Positions 30,924 to 41,623 of a stretch of 64,000 nucleotides of DNA are shown here, in pieces. The notes under the pieces were generated by a model. It did no database searches, was not told the DNA's origin, and saw only the letters and a program-made list of their open reading frames with translations. Source of the DNA: Rhizobium sp. (lineage in GTDB: Bacteria; Pseudomonadota; Alphaproteobacteria; Rhizobiales; Rhizobiaceae); NCBI GenBank assembly GCA_019739215.1, contig JAHHDR010000017.1:62001-126000 (forward strand), written 5' to 3'. The first letter of the stretch is position 1. Every line of letters starts with the position of its first letter. The position numbers and the translations under genes were made by a program.

Positions 30924-33590
30924 ATGGAGAGTGCCAAAGCGGGGCCGCAAGCGAGGCTGCTCGACTTCAGCCAGGTGAAGGAAATAGAGGCAAGGCGCAT
31001 CTGGGCGCGGCGGAAGACCGAACCGCCCTCGCCTGGCGCAGAGCCGCCCGATGTGGTCGGACTCGGCCTGTCCGGCGGCGGCGTCCGTTCCGCGAGCTTC
31101 TGCCTCGGCGCGCTGCAGGCGCTCAGCGTGTTCAAGGTGATCCCAAAGGTGGATTATCTGTCCACGGTCTCCGGCGGGGGTTACATCGGCGCCAGCATGG
31201 TCGCCCATATGAACGAGAACGGCGGTGCGTTTCCGTTCGACGACGACAAGTTCCAGGACTCGGCGGCGGTCCGGCACATCCGCAATCACAGCCGCTACCT
31301 CTTTCCCAAGGGTACAAGCGACATCTTGCGCTCGCTCGGCATCCTGATCCGCGGTCTGGTCGTCAACGTGATCCTGATCCTGTCGCTCATCGTGCCGCTC
31401 GCCGCGCTCACCATCCTGGCCAATCCGACGGTCGAGCACCTGCAGCGCAGCTTCGCCGCGGACCTCTGGAGCCTCTCCGCCTTTGCCCCGACCGGATGGG
31501 TCGCTGAAGCCCTCAAGAGCCGGTTCTTCTTCACCCAGATTCTGCTGGCGGGGCTGGCGATCACGGCGATCCTCTGGGCACTCTATCGTTCAGCCTTGGA
31601 AGAAGGCGTCGTCCGGCGCCGGCTGGGCAAGCCGGAGTTCCTGTCGAGATGGGCCAGCAAGTGGGCGTGGTGGATGCCGGTCCTGATCTTCACCTTCGTC
31701 GCCGAGTTCCAGACTCTTTTGATAGAATGGATCATCCGCTGCTGGTGGACAATCGACGGGGTTGAATTCGGTTCGGTCGTCACCGCGTTTGCGAGCGCCG
31801 CCGGCGCCTCGACGCTGCTGGCGTTCTTCCGTGGCAACCTGATCAACACGATCGCCAAGGCACTCGACACGCCGACGCTTGCCGGCGCAACCAAGGCGAT
31901 TCTGGCGAGATCGATCCTCTATGCCGGCGCGCTCATCCTGCCGCTTGCCGTGTATTTCGTCTATCTGCTGCTCGCGGCGTCCGGCATCGACTTCTCAAGC
32001 CCAGCACGCGGCATCTTCCCGCTGCGGCCCGAGTTTCTTTCTGGGCCGCCCGGCCGGCTGCTGGGGGCGCTGGTCGTCATCCTGGCGTCGGTGGCGGTCT
32101 ACACATGGGTATGGCGAAGCAAGGGAGAGCGCGAGACCGCGACCTGGACACGCTTCCGATATAGGGCGGCAACCGGAGCCGGGATAGGCAGTGTCCTGCT
32201 TCTTGTCGGCGCGATGATCATCCTGGCGGCCATCGTCGCCTATGCGGTGCGCGTGAAATTGACAGAAGACCACTGGATCGTCCTCTGGAACTATATCTGC
32301 CTCGGCGGCATCTTTGTCGGCATCGGCGCATTTTTCTCCGAGAATGCCAACACCCTGCACGGCCTTTACCGTGACCGCCTGAATGCCGCCTTCCGGCTCG
32401 GCCGCCGGACCGACCCGGAGACAACGCTGACACTGGCGAAGCTGAAATCCGATGTCGCACCCTATCTCTTGATCAATGCAACCCTGAACGCGCGCCGCAG
32501 CCGACAGGAGACCGAACCCATGCAGGATGCGGATATTCGTGAGGTCGGCAGCCCCGACGCGCAAATCCTTGCCAGCCACGAGTTGCCCGACCCGGCCCAG
32601 CGCGGCCGCAATGCGGAGTTCTTCCTGTTCACGCCGGACTATATCGGCAGCGAGGCGACCCTCTATGCGCCGACGACGCTGCCTGCCGCGGCAACGCAGC
32701 GTGAGCAGGATGTCGATATCGGCATCGACCTCGCGACGGCCGTGGCCATTTCCGGCGCCGCGGTGTCCTCCAACAGCGGCCGGGTCGTCTCGGGCGTGCT
32801 GTCGCCCACACTGGCATTGCTCAATGCGCGGCTCGGCTACTGGCTCGACAATCCGCTCTATGTCTTCAATGCCAGTGGCACGATTCCGCAGACATGGTTC
32901 GAGGTCTTCCGGCTCTACCTGCTGCAGGAAGCCTTCGGCCTGCTGCGCACCGACAGCAAGAAGGTCCTGCTCAGCGATGGCGGCCATATCGACAATATCG
33001 GGCTCTACCAACTGCTCAAGCGCCGCTGCAAGGTCATCATCATCATCGACGCGGAAGCCGATCCGGCGCTCAACTTCGGGGCACTCGCGGATGCCCAGCG
33101 CTTCGCGCGCATCGATTTCGGCCATCGTGTCAGGATCGAGTGGCAGCCCATCCGCGAGCAATCGGCCCGCCGCATGCGTGCATTCCGCGGCCAGCCCTCG
33201 GACGACGACCGGGCGGTACCGGAACCGATCACGACGGAGGACCACAACCGCCACTTCGCCATCGGAGAAATTCTCTACGATTCCGGCGAAACCGAACAGG
33301 ACAGGGGCATTCTGCTCTACATCAAGGCCAACATGACCGGCGACGAGCCCGACTATGTCACCGACTACGAGCGTCGCTACCCGACCTTCCCGCACGAGTC
33401 GACGGCCGACCAGCTTTTTTCGGAAGAACAGATGGAGGCCTATCGGGCGCTCGGCTTCCACAGCGTCACGCGTGCCTTGTCCGCCGATCAGCCCGCTCCG
33501 ACCGGAAAGCCGGGCGCGCTGATGCTGACGCTCAGGCAGTTGCTGGGCATGCCCGCACCGGCTGGGCAGGCGGGTGGATCCGGGATCTGA
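30924..33590 (+). CDS. Patatin-like phospholipase with large transmembrane insert
   Basis: GLGLSGGGVRSASFCLGALQAL (GxSxG), STVSGGGYIGASMVAHM, several TM helices, VLLSDGGHIDNIGLYQLLKR (catalytic Asp motif). Confidence 0.85.
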   Translation: MESAKAGPQARLLDFSQVKEIEARRIWARRKTEPPSPGAEPPDVVGLGLSGGGVRSASFCLGALQALSVFKVIPKVDYLSTVSGGGYIGASMVAHMNENGGAFPFDDDKFQDSAAVRHIRNHSRYLFPKGTSDILRSLGILIRGLVVNVILILSLIVPLAALTILANPTVEHLQRSFAADLWSLSAFAPTGWVAEALKSRFFFTQILLAGLAITAILWALYRSALEEGVVRRRLGKPEFLSRWASKWAWWMPVLIFTFVAEFQTLLIEWIIRCWWTIDGVEFGSVVTAFASAAGASTLLAFFRGNLINTIAKALDTPTLAGATKAILARSILYAGALILPLAVYFVYLLLAASGIDFSSPARGIFPLRPEFLSGPPGRLLGALVVILASVAVYTWVWRSKGERETATWTRFRYRAATGAGIGSVLLLVGAMIILAAIVAYAVRVKLTEDHWIVLWNYICLGGIFVGIGAFFSENANTLHGLYRDRLNAAFRLGRRTDPETTLTLAKLKSDVAPYLLINATLNARRSRQETEPMQDADIREVGSPDAQILASHELPDPAQRGRNAEFFLFTPDYIGSEATLYAPTTLPAAATQREQDVDIGIDLATAVAISGAAVSSNSGRVVSGVLSPTLALLNARLGYWLDNPLYVFNASGTIPQTWFEVFRLYLLQEAFGLLRTDSKKVLLSDGGHIDNIGLYQLLKRRCKVIIIIDAEADPALNFGALADAQRFARIDFGHRVRIEWQPIREQSARRMRAFRGQPSDDDRAVPEPITTEDHNRHFAIGEILYDSGETEQDRGILLYIKANMTGDEPDYVTDYERRYPTFPHESTADQLFSEEQMEAYRALGFHSVTRALSADQPAPTGKPGALMLTLRQLLGMPAPAGQAGGSGI

Positions 33591-33608
33591 CGGGCATCGT
33601 CGAGTGCC

Positions 33609-34871
33609 TCAGGTGCCGCCGATGCGGCTGCGGACGTTCATCCGGCTCAGGCGTTGCTCGGTCAGGCCGAGCCGCGTCTCGGCGCCATCCTCAAGGATCG
33701 TGTGCATGCGCATGGAAAGGCTGAACATGCGCAACCTGTTGCGGCCTTCGTCCTTGGCGACGTAGAGCGCGCCATCGGCAGCGGCCATGAGGTGGTCGAA
33801 ATCCACCCCCGCATCGCGCACGGACGCCGCGCCGACCGAGATCGTGATGCGGATGGGGCTGCCCATGAAGGGTATCTGCATTCTTTCGACATCCGCGCGA
33901 AGTTCGTCCAGGAAATCCCGCGCCTCGGATGCCTCGCGGCCGGGAAGGAAAAGGCCGAACTCCTCGCCGCCGAGGCGGCCGAAAATCATGCCGGGTTCGA
34001 GCTTGCGGGTCACGAACGTCCCGAAGGCCTGCAGCACGCGGTCACCGCCGAGATGACCATAGCAATCGTTGACCGACTTGAAGAAATCGAGATCGATGAT
34101 CGCGAGAACGCCGGCCTTGGGTGTCTTCACCAGCCGGTCCCGGGTTTCCGAAACGAAAAAGCGACGCGTGGCCGTGCCGGTGAGACCGTCGATCTCCGCC
34201 GCCAGCCGGTATTTGCGCTCGGCCCGTTCCTTGATCAGCGCAAGGAAGACGAAGGTGCTGAAAATACCCATCATGAAGGCTTCAAGTGCGATGATCGCAA
34301 CCCAGGCGGCATGGATCTCGCCTGCGCTTTCGGTGGCCGGCAAGAGGGTCGCGAATAGGGTCCGCACGACATAGAAGACGGAATGCACGGAATAAATCAG
34401 CACGGTTGCGAGAAACGTCGGCAGACGCTCTTCCTTCCAGCCCCGCCAGGCGGAATTGACGATGTGGATGCAGTAGCTTCCCTGGATCAACATCATCGCG
34501 ATCGCGCGATAGGCCACGTTGTCGGAAAAGTCCGGAATGAAGGCATAAGCCGCCAGCCAGGCCACAGGCCCGACAACCAGGAAAACGACGCGCGGCCGGC
34601 CGCCCGTAAACTTGTCGAACCCGGCGGCGACAAGCGCGAAGGCGAGTGCCATCAGTGCCACCCCGGCGCCGACGGCAAGCCAATGCGGCAGCACCGTTCG
34701 GGTTGCGATGAGAGCGGCGCCGAGCACCGCACTCCACATCGCCACCGCCCACCAGAGGACGGCCTTCTCCCTCTGGTCATGCATCCACACGAGCGTGAGC
34801 GCCACAGCAACGATCAACACAGTGATCGCGATGCAGATCATGACGGTGGGGACACTCAGGACGACGTTCAA
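33609..34871 (-). CDS. Membrane-anchored diguanylate cyclase (GGDEF domain)
   Basis: N-terminal TM helices; DLDFFKSVNDCYGHLGGDRVL, FGRLGGEEFGLFLPG. Confidence 0.9.
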   Translation of the reverse strand: MNVVLSVPTVMICIAITVLIVAVALTLVWMHDQREKAVLWWAVAMWSAVLGAALIATRTVLPHWLAVGAGVALMALAFALVAAGFDKFTGGRPRVVFLVVGPVAWLAAYAFIPDFSDNVAYRAIAMMLIQGSYCIHIVNSAWRGWKEERLPTFLATVLIYSVHSVFYVVRTLFATLLPATESAGEIHAAWVAIIALEAFMMGIFSTFVFLALIKERAERKYRLAAEIDGLTGTATRRFFVSETRDRLVKTPKAGVLAIIDLDFFKSVNDCYGHLGGDRVLQAFGTFVTRKLEPGMIFGRLGGEEFGLFLPGREASEARDFLDELRADVERMQIPFMGSPIRITISVGAASVRDAGVDFDHLMAAADGALYVAKDEGRNRLRMFSLSMRMHTILEDGAETRLGLTEQRLSRMNVRSRIGGT

Positions 34872-34972
34872 GGGGGGCGGACTCCCTGGTTCAGGAATCC
34901 GCTATCAGAGAAAGCTTAACAAAGCCGGAACTTCGCAATGAAATCAGGCTTCAAGCACCGCCAAACGGGGTA

Positions 34973-37653
34973 TCAGCCGAGTGCTGCCGCCACGGCCTCG
35001 ATCGCCTCGGACGCCTTCGAGCCGTCCGGGCCGCCGGCCTGGGCCATATCCGGCCTGCCGCCGCCGCCCTTGCCACCCAGCGCCTCGGAGGCGACGCGCA
35101 CGAGATCGACGGCGGAAAAACGTCCGGTGAGATCGTCCGTCACCCGCGACCACCGCGCTCGCCTTGCCGTCAGCGGACACGCCGACCAGGGCGACGACGC
35201 CGGTGCCCGCCGCCTTCTTGCCCTCGTCGGCGAGACCCTTGAGGTCGCGGGGCTCGACGCCTGTCAGGACGCGGCCAAGGAACGGGACGCCGCCGATGTC
35301 ACGCAGGTCCTGGTCGCCGCCACCACCGCCCGCCCATGGCGAGCTTCTTCTTGGTGTCGGCCAGTTCGCGCTCGAGCTTGCGGCGCTCGTCGACGAGGCT
35401 TTCGGACCCGCGCCAGCACGTCGTCAGGCTGGACCTTGAGGATCGTGGCAAGCTGCTTGACCCGCTCGTCCTGGGTCGCGAGATAGTCGCGGGCGGCCTC
35501 GCCGGTCATCGCCTCGATACGGCGCACACCCGAGGACACCGCGCTTTCCGATACGATGCGGAACACGCCGATGTCGCCGGTGGCGCGCACGTGGGTGCCG
35601 CCGCAAAGCTCGACCGAATAGGTTGCGATCGCCGGAATGGCGGCCCATCGAGAGTACGCGGACTTCGTCGCCGTACTTCTCGCCGAACAGCGCCATGGCG
35701 CCCGCCTCGATGGCATCGTCCGGCGTCATCAGGCGGGTGAGCACCTGTTCGTTGGCGCGAACTTCGGCGTTAACCTCGGCCTCGATCGCGGCGATGTCCT
35801 CTTCGGTCAGCGCCTTGGGGTGCGAGAAGTCGAAGCGCAGGCGATCGGCCGCGACCAGCGAGCCCTTCTGCGTGACATGGTCGCCCAGACGGCCGCGCAG
35901 CGCCGCATGCAGCAGGTGCGTCGCCGAGTGGTTCGCGCGCACCGCATCGCGGCGCTCGACGTTGACCGTCATGGCGACGGCATCACCGACCTTGATCGTG
36001 CCCGCCTCGACCGTGCCGCTCATCGCGTGCAGGCGGCCGAGCGGCTTGGCGGTGTCGATCACGGTGATCTTGAGGCCGTTCGCCGCCGGAGATCGAGCCG
36101 CGATCGCCTTCCTGACCACCCGATTCGCCGTAGAACGGGGTCTGGTTAGTGAGCACGACGACCGCGTCGCCCGCGCTCGCCGACTGGACTTCCTTGCCGT
36201 CCTTCACCAGCGCCACGACCTGGCCTTCGCCGGTGGTCGAGGTGTAGCCGGTGAACTCGCTGGCGCCTTCGCGCTCGGCGATGTCGAACCACACTTCGCT
36301 GTCGGCGGCCTGGCCCGAGCCCTTCCACGCAGGCGCGCGCGGCGGCCTTCTGCTGCGCCATGGCGGCATCGAAGCCCGCCTTGTCGACGGCGATGCCGCG
36401 CGAACGCAGGGCGTCCTTCGGTCAGGTCATAGGGGAAGCCGAAAGTGTCGTAGAGCTTGAACGCGGTCTCGCCATCGGAAGTTCGCCGCCCTCGCCCATG
36501 CCGGCACTCACGGCCTCGTCGAGCAGGCTCGAGGCCGTTCGCTCCAGCGTGCTTGCGGAACCGGGTACTTCCTCGCGCTCTCAGCGTCTCCGTCGATCAG
36601 CGGCCTCGCGCGCGGACCGAGTTCCGGATAGGCCGGCGCCCATCTCGCCGGACCAGCGCCGGCACCAGGCGGTGAACATCAGCGGGTCGCGCGCGCCGCA
36701 GCAGCTGCGCCATGGCGCATGGCGCGGCGCATGATGCGGCGCAGCACGTAGCCGCGGCCCTCGTTCGAAGGCAGCACGCCATCGGCCAGCAGGAAGCTGG
36801 TCGAGCGCAAGTGGTCGGCGATCACGCGGTGGCTGGCGCGAGTGTCACCCTCGGCGGGAACGCCGGTCAGGCTTTCCGACGCGGCGATCAGCGCCTTGAA
36901 GGTGTCGATGTCGTAGTTGTCGTGGACGCCCTGCATGACGGCGGAGATGCGCTCCAGACCCATGCCGGTGTCGATCGGAGGGCTTGGGCAGGTTGCCGAC
37001 GATCTCGCCCGCAGACTGCTCGAACTGCATGAAGACGAGGTTCCAGATCTCGATGAAGCGGTCGCCATCCTCTTCCGGCCGAGCCGGGCGGACCGCCCCA
37101 GATATGGTCGCCGTGGTCGTAGAAGATCTCCGAGCACGGGCCGCACGGGCCGGTATCGCCCATGGCCCAGAAATTGTCCGACGTCGGGATGCGGATGATG
37201 CGGCTCTCGGGCAGGCCGGCGATCTTCTGCCAGAGGCCGAAAGCCTCGTCGTCGGTATGATAGACGGTGACCAGCAGCCGGTTCCGATCGATGCCATATT
37301 CCCGGGTGATCAGGTTCCAGGCGATGGGTCGATCGCGCGCTCCTTGAAATAGTCGCCGAACGAGAAAGTTGCCGAGCATTTCGAAGAACGTGTGGTGACG
37401 GGCGGTGTAGCCGACGTTGTCGAGGTCGTTGTGCTTGCCGCCGGCGCGGACGCATTTCTGCGCGCGTGGCAGCGGTGGAATAAGGGCGGTGCTCGAGACC
37501 GGTGAAGACGTTCTTGAACTGCACCATGCCGGCATTGGTGAACATCAGCGTCGGGTCGTTGCGCGGCACGAGCGGCGCGGACGGGACAATCTCGTGTCCG
37601 TTCTTCCGGAAATAATCCAGGAAAGCCGTCCGGATTTCATTCACGCCACTCAT
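34973..37653 (-). pseudogene. alaS: Alanyl-tRNA synthetase, broken by many small indels (probable sequence errors)
   Basis: [54 protein letters not shown] plus fragments [95 protein letters not shown]. Confidence 0.92.
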
Positions 37654-37824
37654 GATATGCCTTTCAAACCTTCAAAACGCCTTGATGGCGCCATTTTGGA
37701 CACCGGCTTTTATCGCCCGGCCCATGCGCTGTCCAGAAAAACAAAGCCCCGGCCCGCCTGTTTCGGCGACGACCGGGGTTCAGTCCTCCGGGTGCGGGAC
37801 CGCACCGGACATGCGTGGCGCCAA

Positions 37825-38919
37825 TCAATCGTCAGGCGAGTTCACTTCCGCTTCCGGCGAACCGTTTTCCAGGAACTTCTCGGCGATCAGGCCGGCGTTC
37901 TGGCGCAGCGACAATTCGATCTCCCGGGCAAGATCGGGATTTTCCTTGAGGAAGGTCTTGGCATTCTCGCGGCCCTGGCCGAGGCGCTGGCTGTTGTAGG
38001 AGAACCAGGCACCGGACTTCTCGACGATACCGGCCTTGACGCCGAGGTCGACGAGTTCGCCGGTCTTGGAAACGCCTTCGCCATACATGATGTCGAACTC
38101 GACCTGCTTGAAGGGCGGAGCCAGCTTGTTCTTGACGACCTTGACGCGGGTCTGGTTGCCGGTGACTTCCTCGCGATCCTTGACGGAGCCGATGCGGCGG
38201 ATGTCGAGGCGCACGGACGCATAGAATTTCAGCGCATTGCCGCCCGTGGTGGTTTCCGGCGAACCATACATCACGCCGATCTTCATGCGGATCTGGTTAA
38301 TGAAGATGACCATGGTCCTGGACTTGGAGATCGAGGCCGTCAGCTTGCGCAGCGCTTGGCTCATCAGGCGCGCCTGGAGACCGGGGAGGCTGTCGCCCAT
38401 TTCGCCTTCGATTTCGGCGCGTGGCGTCAGCGCCGCGACCGAATCGACGACGAGGCAATCGATCGCGCCGGAGCGGACCAGCGTATCGGTGATTTCAAGC
38501 GCCTGTTCGCCGGTATCGGGCTGCGAGATCAGCAGGTTTTCCAGATCGACGCCGAGCTTGCGGGCATAGACGGGGTCCAGCGCGTGTTCGGCATCGACGA
38601 AGGCGCAGATGCCGCCCTTCTTCTGGGCCTCGGCAATCGTCTGCAGCGCCAGCGTGGTCTTGCCAGAGCTTTCCGGCCCATAGATCTCGACAATGCGGCC
38701 GCGTGGAAGACCGCCGACGCCGAGCGCGATATCGAGGCTCAGCGAACCCGTGGACACCGTCTCGATCTCGACGACATTCTCGTTGGAACCGAGACGCATG
38801 ATGGAGCCCTTGCCGAACGAGCGCTCGATCTGGGAGAGAGCCGCATCCAGTGCCTTGCTTTTGTCCACTGCCTTGTTGTCCTCTACGAGTCGAAGCGAGT
38901 TCTGAGCCATTGTGTCCAC
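37825..38919 (-). CDS. recA: Recombinase RecA
   Basis: [43 protein letters not shown]. Confidence 0.97.
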   Translation of the reverse strand: MDTMAQNSLRLVEDNKAVDKSKALDAALSQIERSFGKGSIMRLGSNENVVEIETVSTGSLSLDIALGVGGLPRGRIVEIYGPESSGKTTLALQTIAEAQKKGGICAFVDAEHALDPVYARKLGVDLENLLISQPDTGEQALEITDTLVRSGAIDCLVVDSVAALTPRAEIEGEMGDSLPGLQARLMSQALRKLTASISKSRTMVIFINQIRMKIGVMYGSPETTTGGNALKFYASVRLDIRRIGSVKDREEVTGNQTRVKVVKNKLAPPFKQVEFDIMYGEGVSKTGELVDLGVKAGIVEKSGAWFSYNSQRLGQGRENAKTFLKENPDLAREIELSLRQNAGLIAEKFLENGSPEAEVNSPDD

Positions 38920-38968
38920 CTTTAGGTTATCGGGGCTGCTGAAGCAATGTTCTGGATCGACGCTGTAT

Positions 38969-38983
38969 GTACTCTATTTGTTC
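38969..38983. promoter_or_regulatory. Candidate alphaproteobacterial SOS (LexA) box upstream of recA
   Basis: GTAC-TCTATTT-GTTC; GTTC-N7-GTTC with one mismatch, 50 bp upstream of the recA start. Confidence 0.55.
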
Positions 38984-39146
38984 TCATGATGCAAGTGCCA
39001 TGCAAGTAATTGAACTGCAATTTAAATCGGGTGCGTGTTCTGTCTTCGTTTCACAAGATGTAGCGGTGTCCGCCTGTTTGCATCGTTCTTGCCGCATGTC
39101 CTGTCGCCGGACTATGGATGATTCGAAACGCAGGCGGGGTTTGCGC

Positions 39147-40088
39147 ATGACTGACATTCTGGTCCTGGGCGGAGCCCATATCGATCGCCGCGGGCGCATT
39201 TCCGGGACGACGGCGCCGGGTGCCTCCAACCCCGGCACATGGAAGGAAGAGGCGGGCGGCGGCGCGTTCAACTGCGCGCGCAGCCTGGCGCGGCTCGGCC
39301 ATGCGGTGACGATGATCTCGCCACGTGGCGGCGACGCCGAGGGCGAGGCGGTGAGTGCCGCCGCGGTGGCGGCCGGGGTCATCGACCGGCCCTTCACGTT
39401 TCTCGATCGCCGGACGCCGAGCTATACGGCAATCATGGAGCGGGACGGCAACCTGGTGATCGCGCTGGCCGACATGGATCTCTACCGCCTGTTCAGCCCG
39501 CGCCGGCTTGGCGTTCGGCAGGTGCGCGACCTGATGGACGCGGCCGGCTTCCTGCTTGTTGACGCCAACCTGCCGCCCGAGACGCTCGCCGCGATCGCAA
39601 AGGCGGCGGCATCGCAGGCGATCCGGCTGGCAGGCATCGGCATATCACCGGCCAAGGTCGTGCGTTTCATCGGTCTGCTGCCGTCCTTCGACTGGCTGTT
39701 CATGAACGAGGCCGAGGCGCGCGCGCTGACCGGCGAGGCGCCGGGCGATCATCGCGCCTGGCCCGGCATCTTGCGGCAGGCGGGGCTGTCGGGTGGCGCC
39801 ATCACCCGTGGCAGCGGTGAACTCGTCGCCTGGGACACATCCGGCACGGCGTTCCTCATCCCTCCCCCGCTGGACCGGATCGGCGACGTCACCGGCGCCG
39901 GCGATGGTTTTGCGGCCGGCTTTCTGCACGGGCGGCTCAATGGTGCCACGCTCGGCGATGCCGTCGTGCATGGCGCCGCCTCGGCCCGGCTGGCACTCGC
40001 GAGCGAGATGGCGACGGCAGAAGACCTGACGCGTGAACTGCTGATGGGAACGCTGCCGCTTGTGCCAGCTGCAGAAATCGTGTTGTAA
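39147..40088 (+). CDS. psuK: PfkB family kinase, probable pseudouridine kinase
   Basis: ILVLGGAHIDRRGRI, EEAGGGAFNCARSLARLG, GDVTGAGDGFAAGFL; adjacent to psuG. Confidence 0.75.
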   Translation: MTDILVLGGAHIDRRGRISGTTAPGASNPGTWKEEAGGGAFNCARSLARLGHAVTMISPRGGDAEGEAVSAAAVAAGVIDRPFTFLDRRTPSYTAIMERDGNLVIALADMDLYRLFSPRRLGVRQVRDLMDAAGFLLVDANLPPETLAAIAKAAASQAIRLAGIGISPAKVVRFIGLLPSFDWLFMNEAEARALTGEAPGDHRAWPGILRQAGLSGGAITRGSGELVAWDTSGTAFLIPPPLDRIGDVTGAGDGFAAGFLHGRLNGATLGDAVVHGAASARLALASEMATAEDLTRELLMGTLPLVPAAEIVL

Positions 40089-40122
40089 GGCGCGAAAATC
40101 CGCCGATCCAGGACAAGAAGTC

Positions 40123-41049
40123 ATGACCAACGCAAGCTCGCTCCCCGTTTCCTACTCCGCTGAAGTGGCCGCCGCCAAGGCGTCCGGCACGCCGGTCGTG
40201 GCACTGGAATCGACCATAATCACCCATGGCATGCCTTTCCCAGGCAATCTCGAAATGGCCGAGAGCGTCGAGGCGATCATCCGGGCCGAGGGCGCGGTGC
40301 CGGCGACGATCGCGGTGATGAAGGGCAAGTTGCATATCGGGTTGGACCGCGACGAACTGCATGCGCTCGCCCAGGCCACCGACGCGATGAAGCTGTCGCG
40401 CGCCGACCTCGCCTTCGCGATCTCCGAGCGACGGACGGGTGCGACGACAGTGGCGGCCACGATGATCGCCGCGGCGCGGGCCGGCATCCATGTCTTTGCC
40501 ACCGGCGGCATCGGCGGCGTTCACCGCAAGGCCGAGGAGAGCTTCGACATTTCCGCCGACCTCGAGGAGTTGTCACGCACGCCGGTCATCGTCGTCTGCG
40601 CCGGCGCCAAGGCCATCCTCGACGTGCCCAAGACGCTGGAAGTGCTCGAAACCAAGGGCGTCCCCGTGGTCACCGTCGGCCAGGACGAATTTCCCGCCTT
40701 CTGGTCGCGCGGTTCCGGCCTCAGGAGCCCGCTCCGCCTCGACAGCGCCGATCGCATCGCCGCCTTCCAGCGTGCGCGGGAAGCCTTCGGCATCGCCGGC
40801 GGCATGCTGATCGGCAATCCGGTGCCGGAGAGAAACGAAATTCCCGGTGTCGAGATGGAAGGCTATATTTCCGAGGCGCTCGCCCGCGCGGACGCTAAGG
40901 GAATTACCGGCAAGGCGGTGACGCCCTTCCTGCTCGCCAGCATCTTCGAGATCACCGAGGGCCGCAGCCTCACGACCAATATCGCACTGGTGGAGAACAA
41001 TGCGCGGCTGGCGTCTCGAATTGCGGTCGCCCTCATCCAGACCGGTTGA
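40123..41049 (+). CDS. psuG: Pseudouridine-5'-phosphate glycosidase
   Basis: VVALESTIITHGMPFPGNLEMAESVEAIIRAEGAVPATIAVMKGKLHIGL, FATGGIGGVHR. Confidence 0.92.
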   Translation: MTNASSLPVSYSAEVAAAKASGTPVVALESTIITHGMPFPGNLEMAESVEAIIRAEGAVPATIAVMKGKLHIGLDRDELHALAQATDAMKLSRADLAFAISERRTGATTVAATMIAAARAGIHVFATGGIGGVHRKAEESFDISADLEELSRTPVIVVCAGAKAILDVPKTLEVLETKGVPVVTVGQDEFPAFWSRGSGLRSPLRLDSADRIAAFQRAREAFGIAGGMLIGNPVPERNEIPGVEMEGYISEALARADAKGITGKAVTPFLLASIFEITEGRSLTTNIALVENNARLASRIAVALIQTG

Positions 41050-41064
41050 GACATCCCCGCGCGA

Positions 41065-41610
41065 TCACGCGCCACTGTCCAGGAACTGGCGTTCGTCCGC
41101 CGTGCTCTGGCGGCCAAGAATGTCGTTCCGATGCGGGAACCGGCCGAAACGGGCTATGATGTCGCGATAGTGCCGCGCACGCGCCAGATACATGTCGTTG
41201 CCCAGCGTCGCGGCCAGGCGCACCGCTTCATCCTGGTCGGCGAGATCCTCGCTATGCCCGAACGGAAGGTAGAAGAACACCCGCTCGCGCAACGGCCACT
41301 CGCGGTCAAAGCCGCTGACGACAGAGATCCGGGCGACTGCGCGCGCCTTCGGGTCGCCGTCATGGGCGCGGGGCGAGTTGCGATGAAGATTGCGCGTGAA
41401 CTGATCGAGAAGGAGGATCAACGCCAGCGCGCCCTGCGCCGTGTCCTGCCAGTCGTCCAGGTCTCCGGCCAGCGCGTTGTCGACCAACGGTCCGAATTGC
41501 CGGCGGATCAAATCGTCGAATTCGGCCGGCGGGGCGAACCAGTTCTTCTCGTTGCCGGCTTCGAACCAGAATTGAAGGATTGTGACGATCGCGTCGTGTC
41601 GCTGCTCCAT
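41065..41610 (-). CDS. DUF924 family protein
   Basis: ILQFWFEAGNEKNWFAPPAEFDDLIRRQFGPLV, LILLLDQFTRNLHRNSPRAH, FYLPFGHSEDLADQ. Confidence 0.85.
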   Translation of the reverse strand: MEQRHDAIVTILQFWFEAGNEKNWFAPPAEFDDLIRRQFGPLVDNALAGDLDDWQDTAQGALALILLLDQFTRNLHRNSPRAHDGDPKARAVARISVVSGFDREWPLRERVFFYLPFGHSEDLADQDEAVRLAATLGNDMYLARARHYRDIIARFGRFPHRNDILGRQSTADERQFLDSGA

Positions 41611-41623
41611 CGCTCCTCCGGTC

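Noticed and set aside
31995-33461. 488 aa - strand ORF
   Set aside because: Antisense to the patatin-like gene; no domain motifs
37417-38925. 502 aa + strand ORF overlapping recA
   Set aside because: Antisense shadow ORF of recA and the alaS 5' end; composition and lack of recognisable motifs fit high-GC artefact
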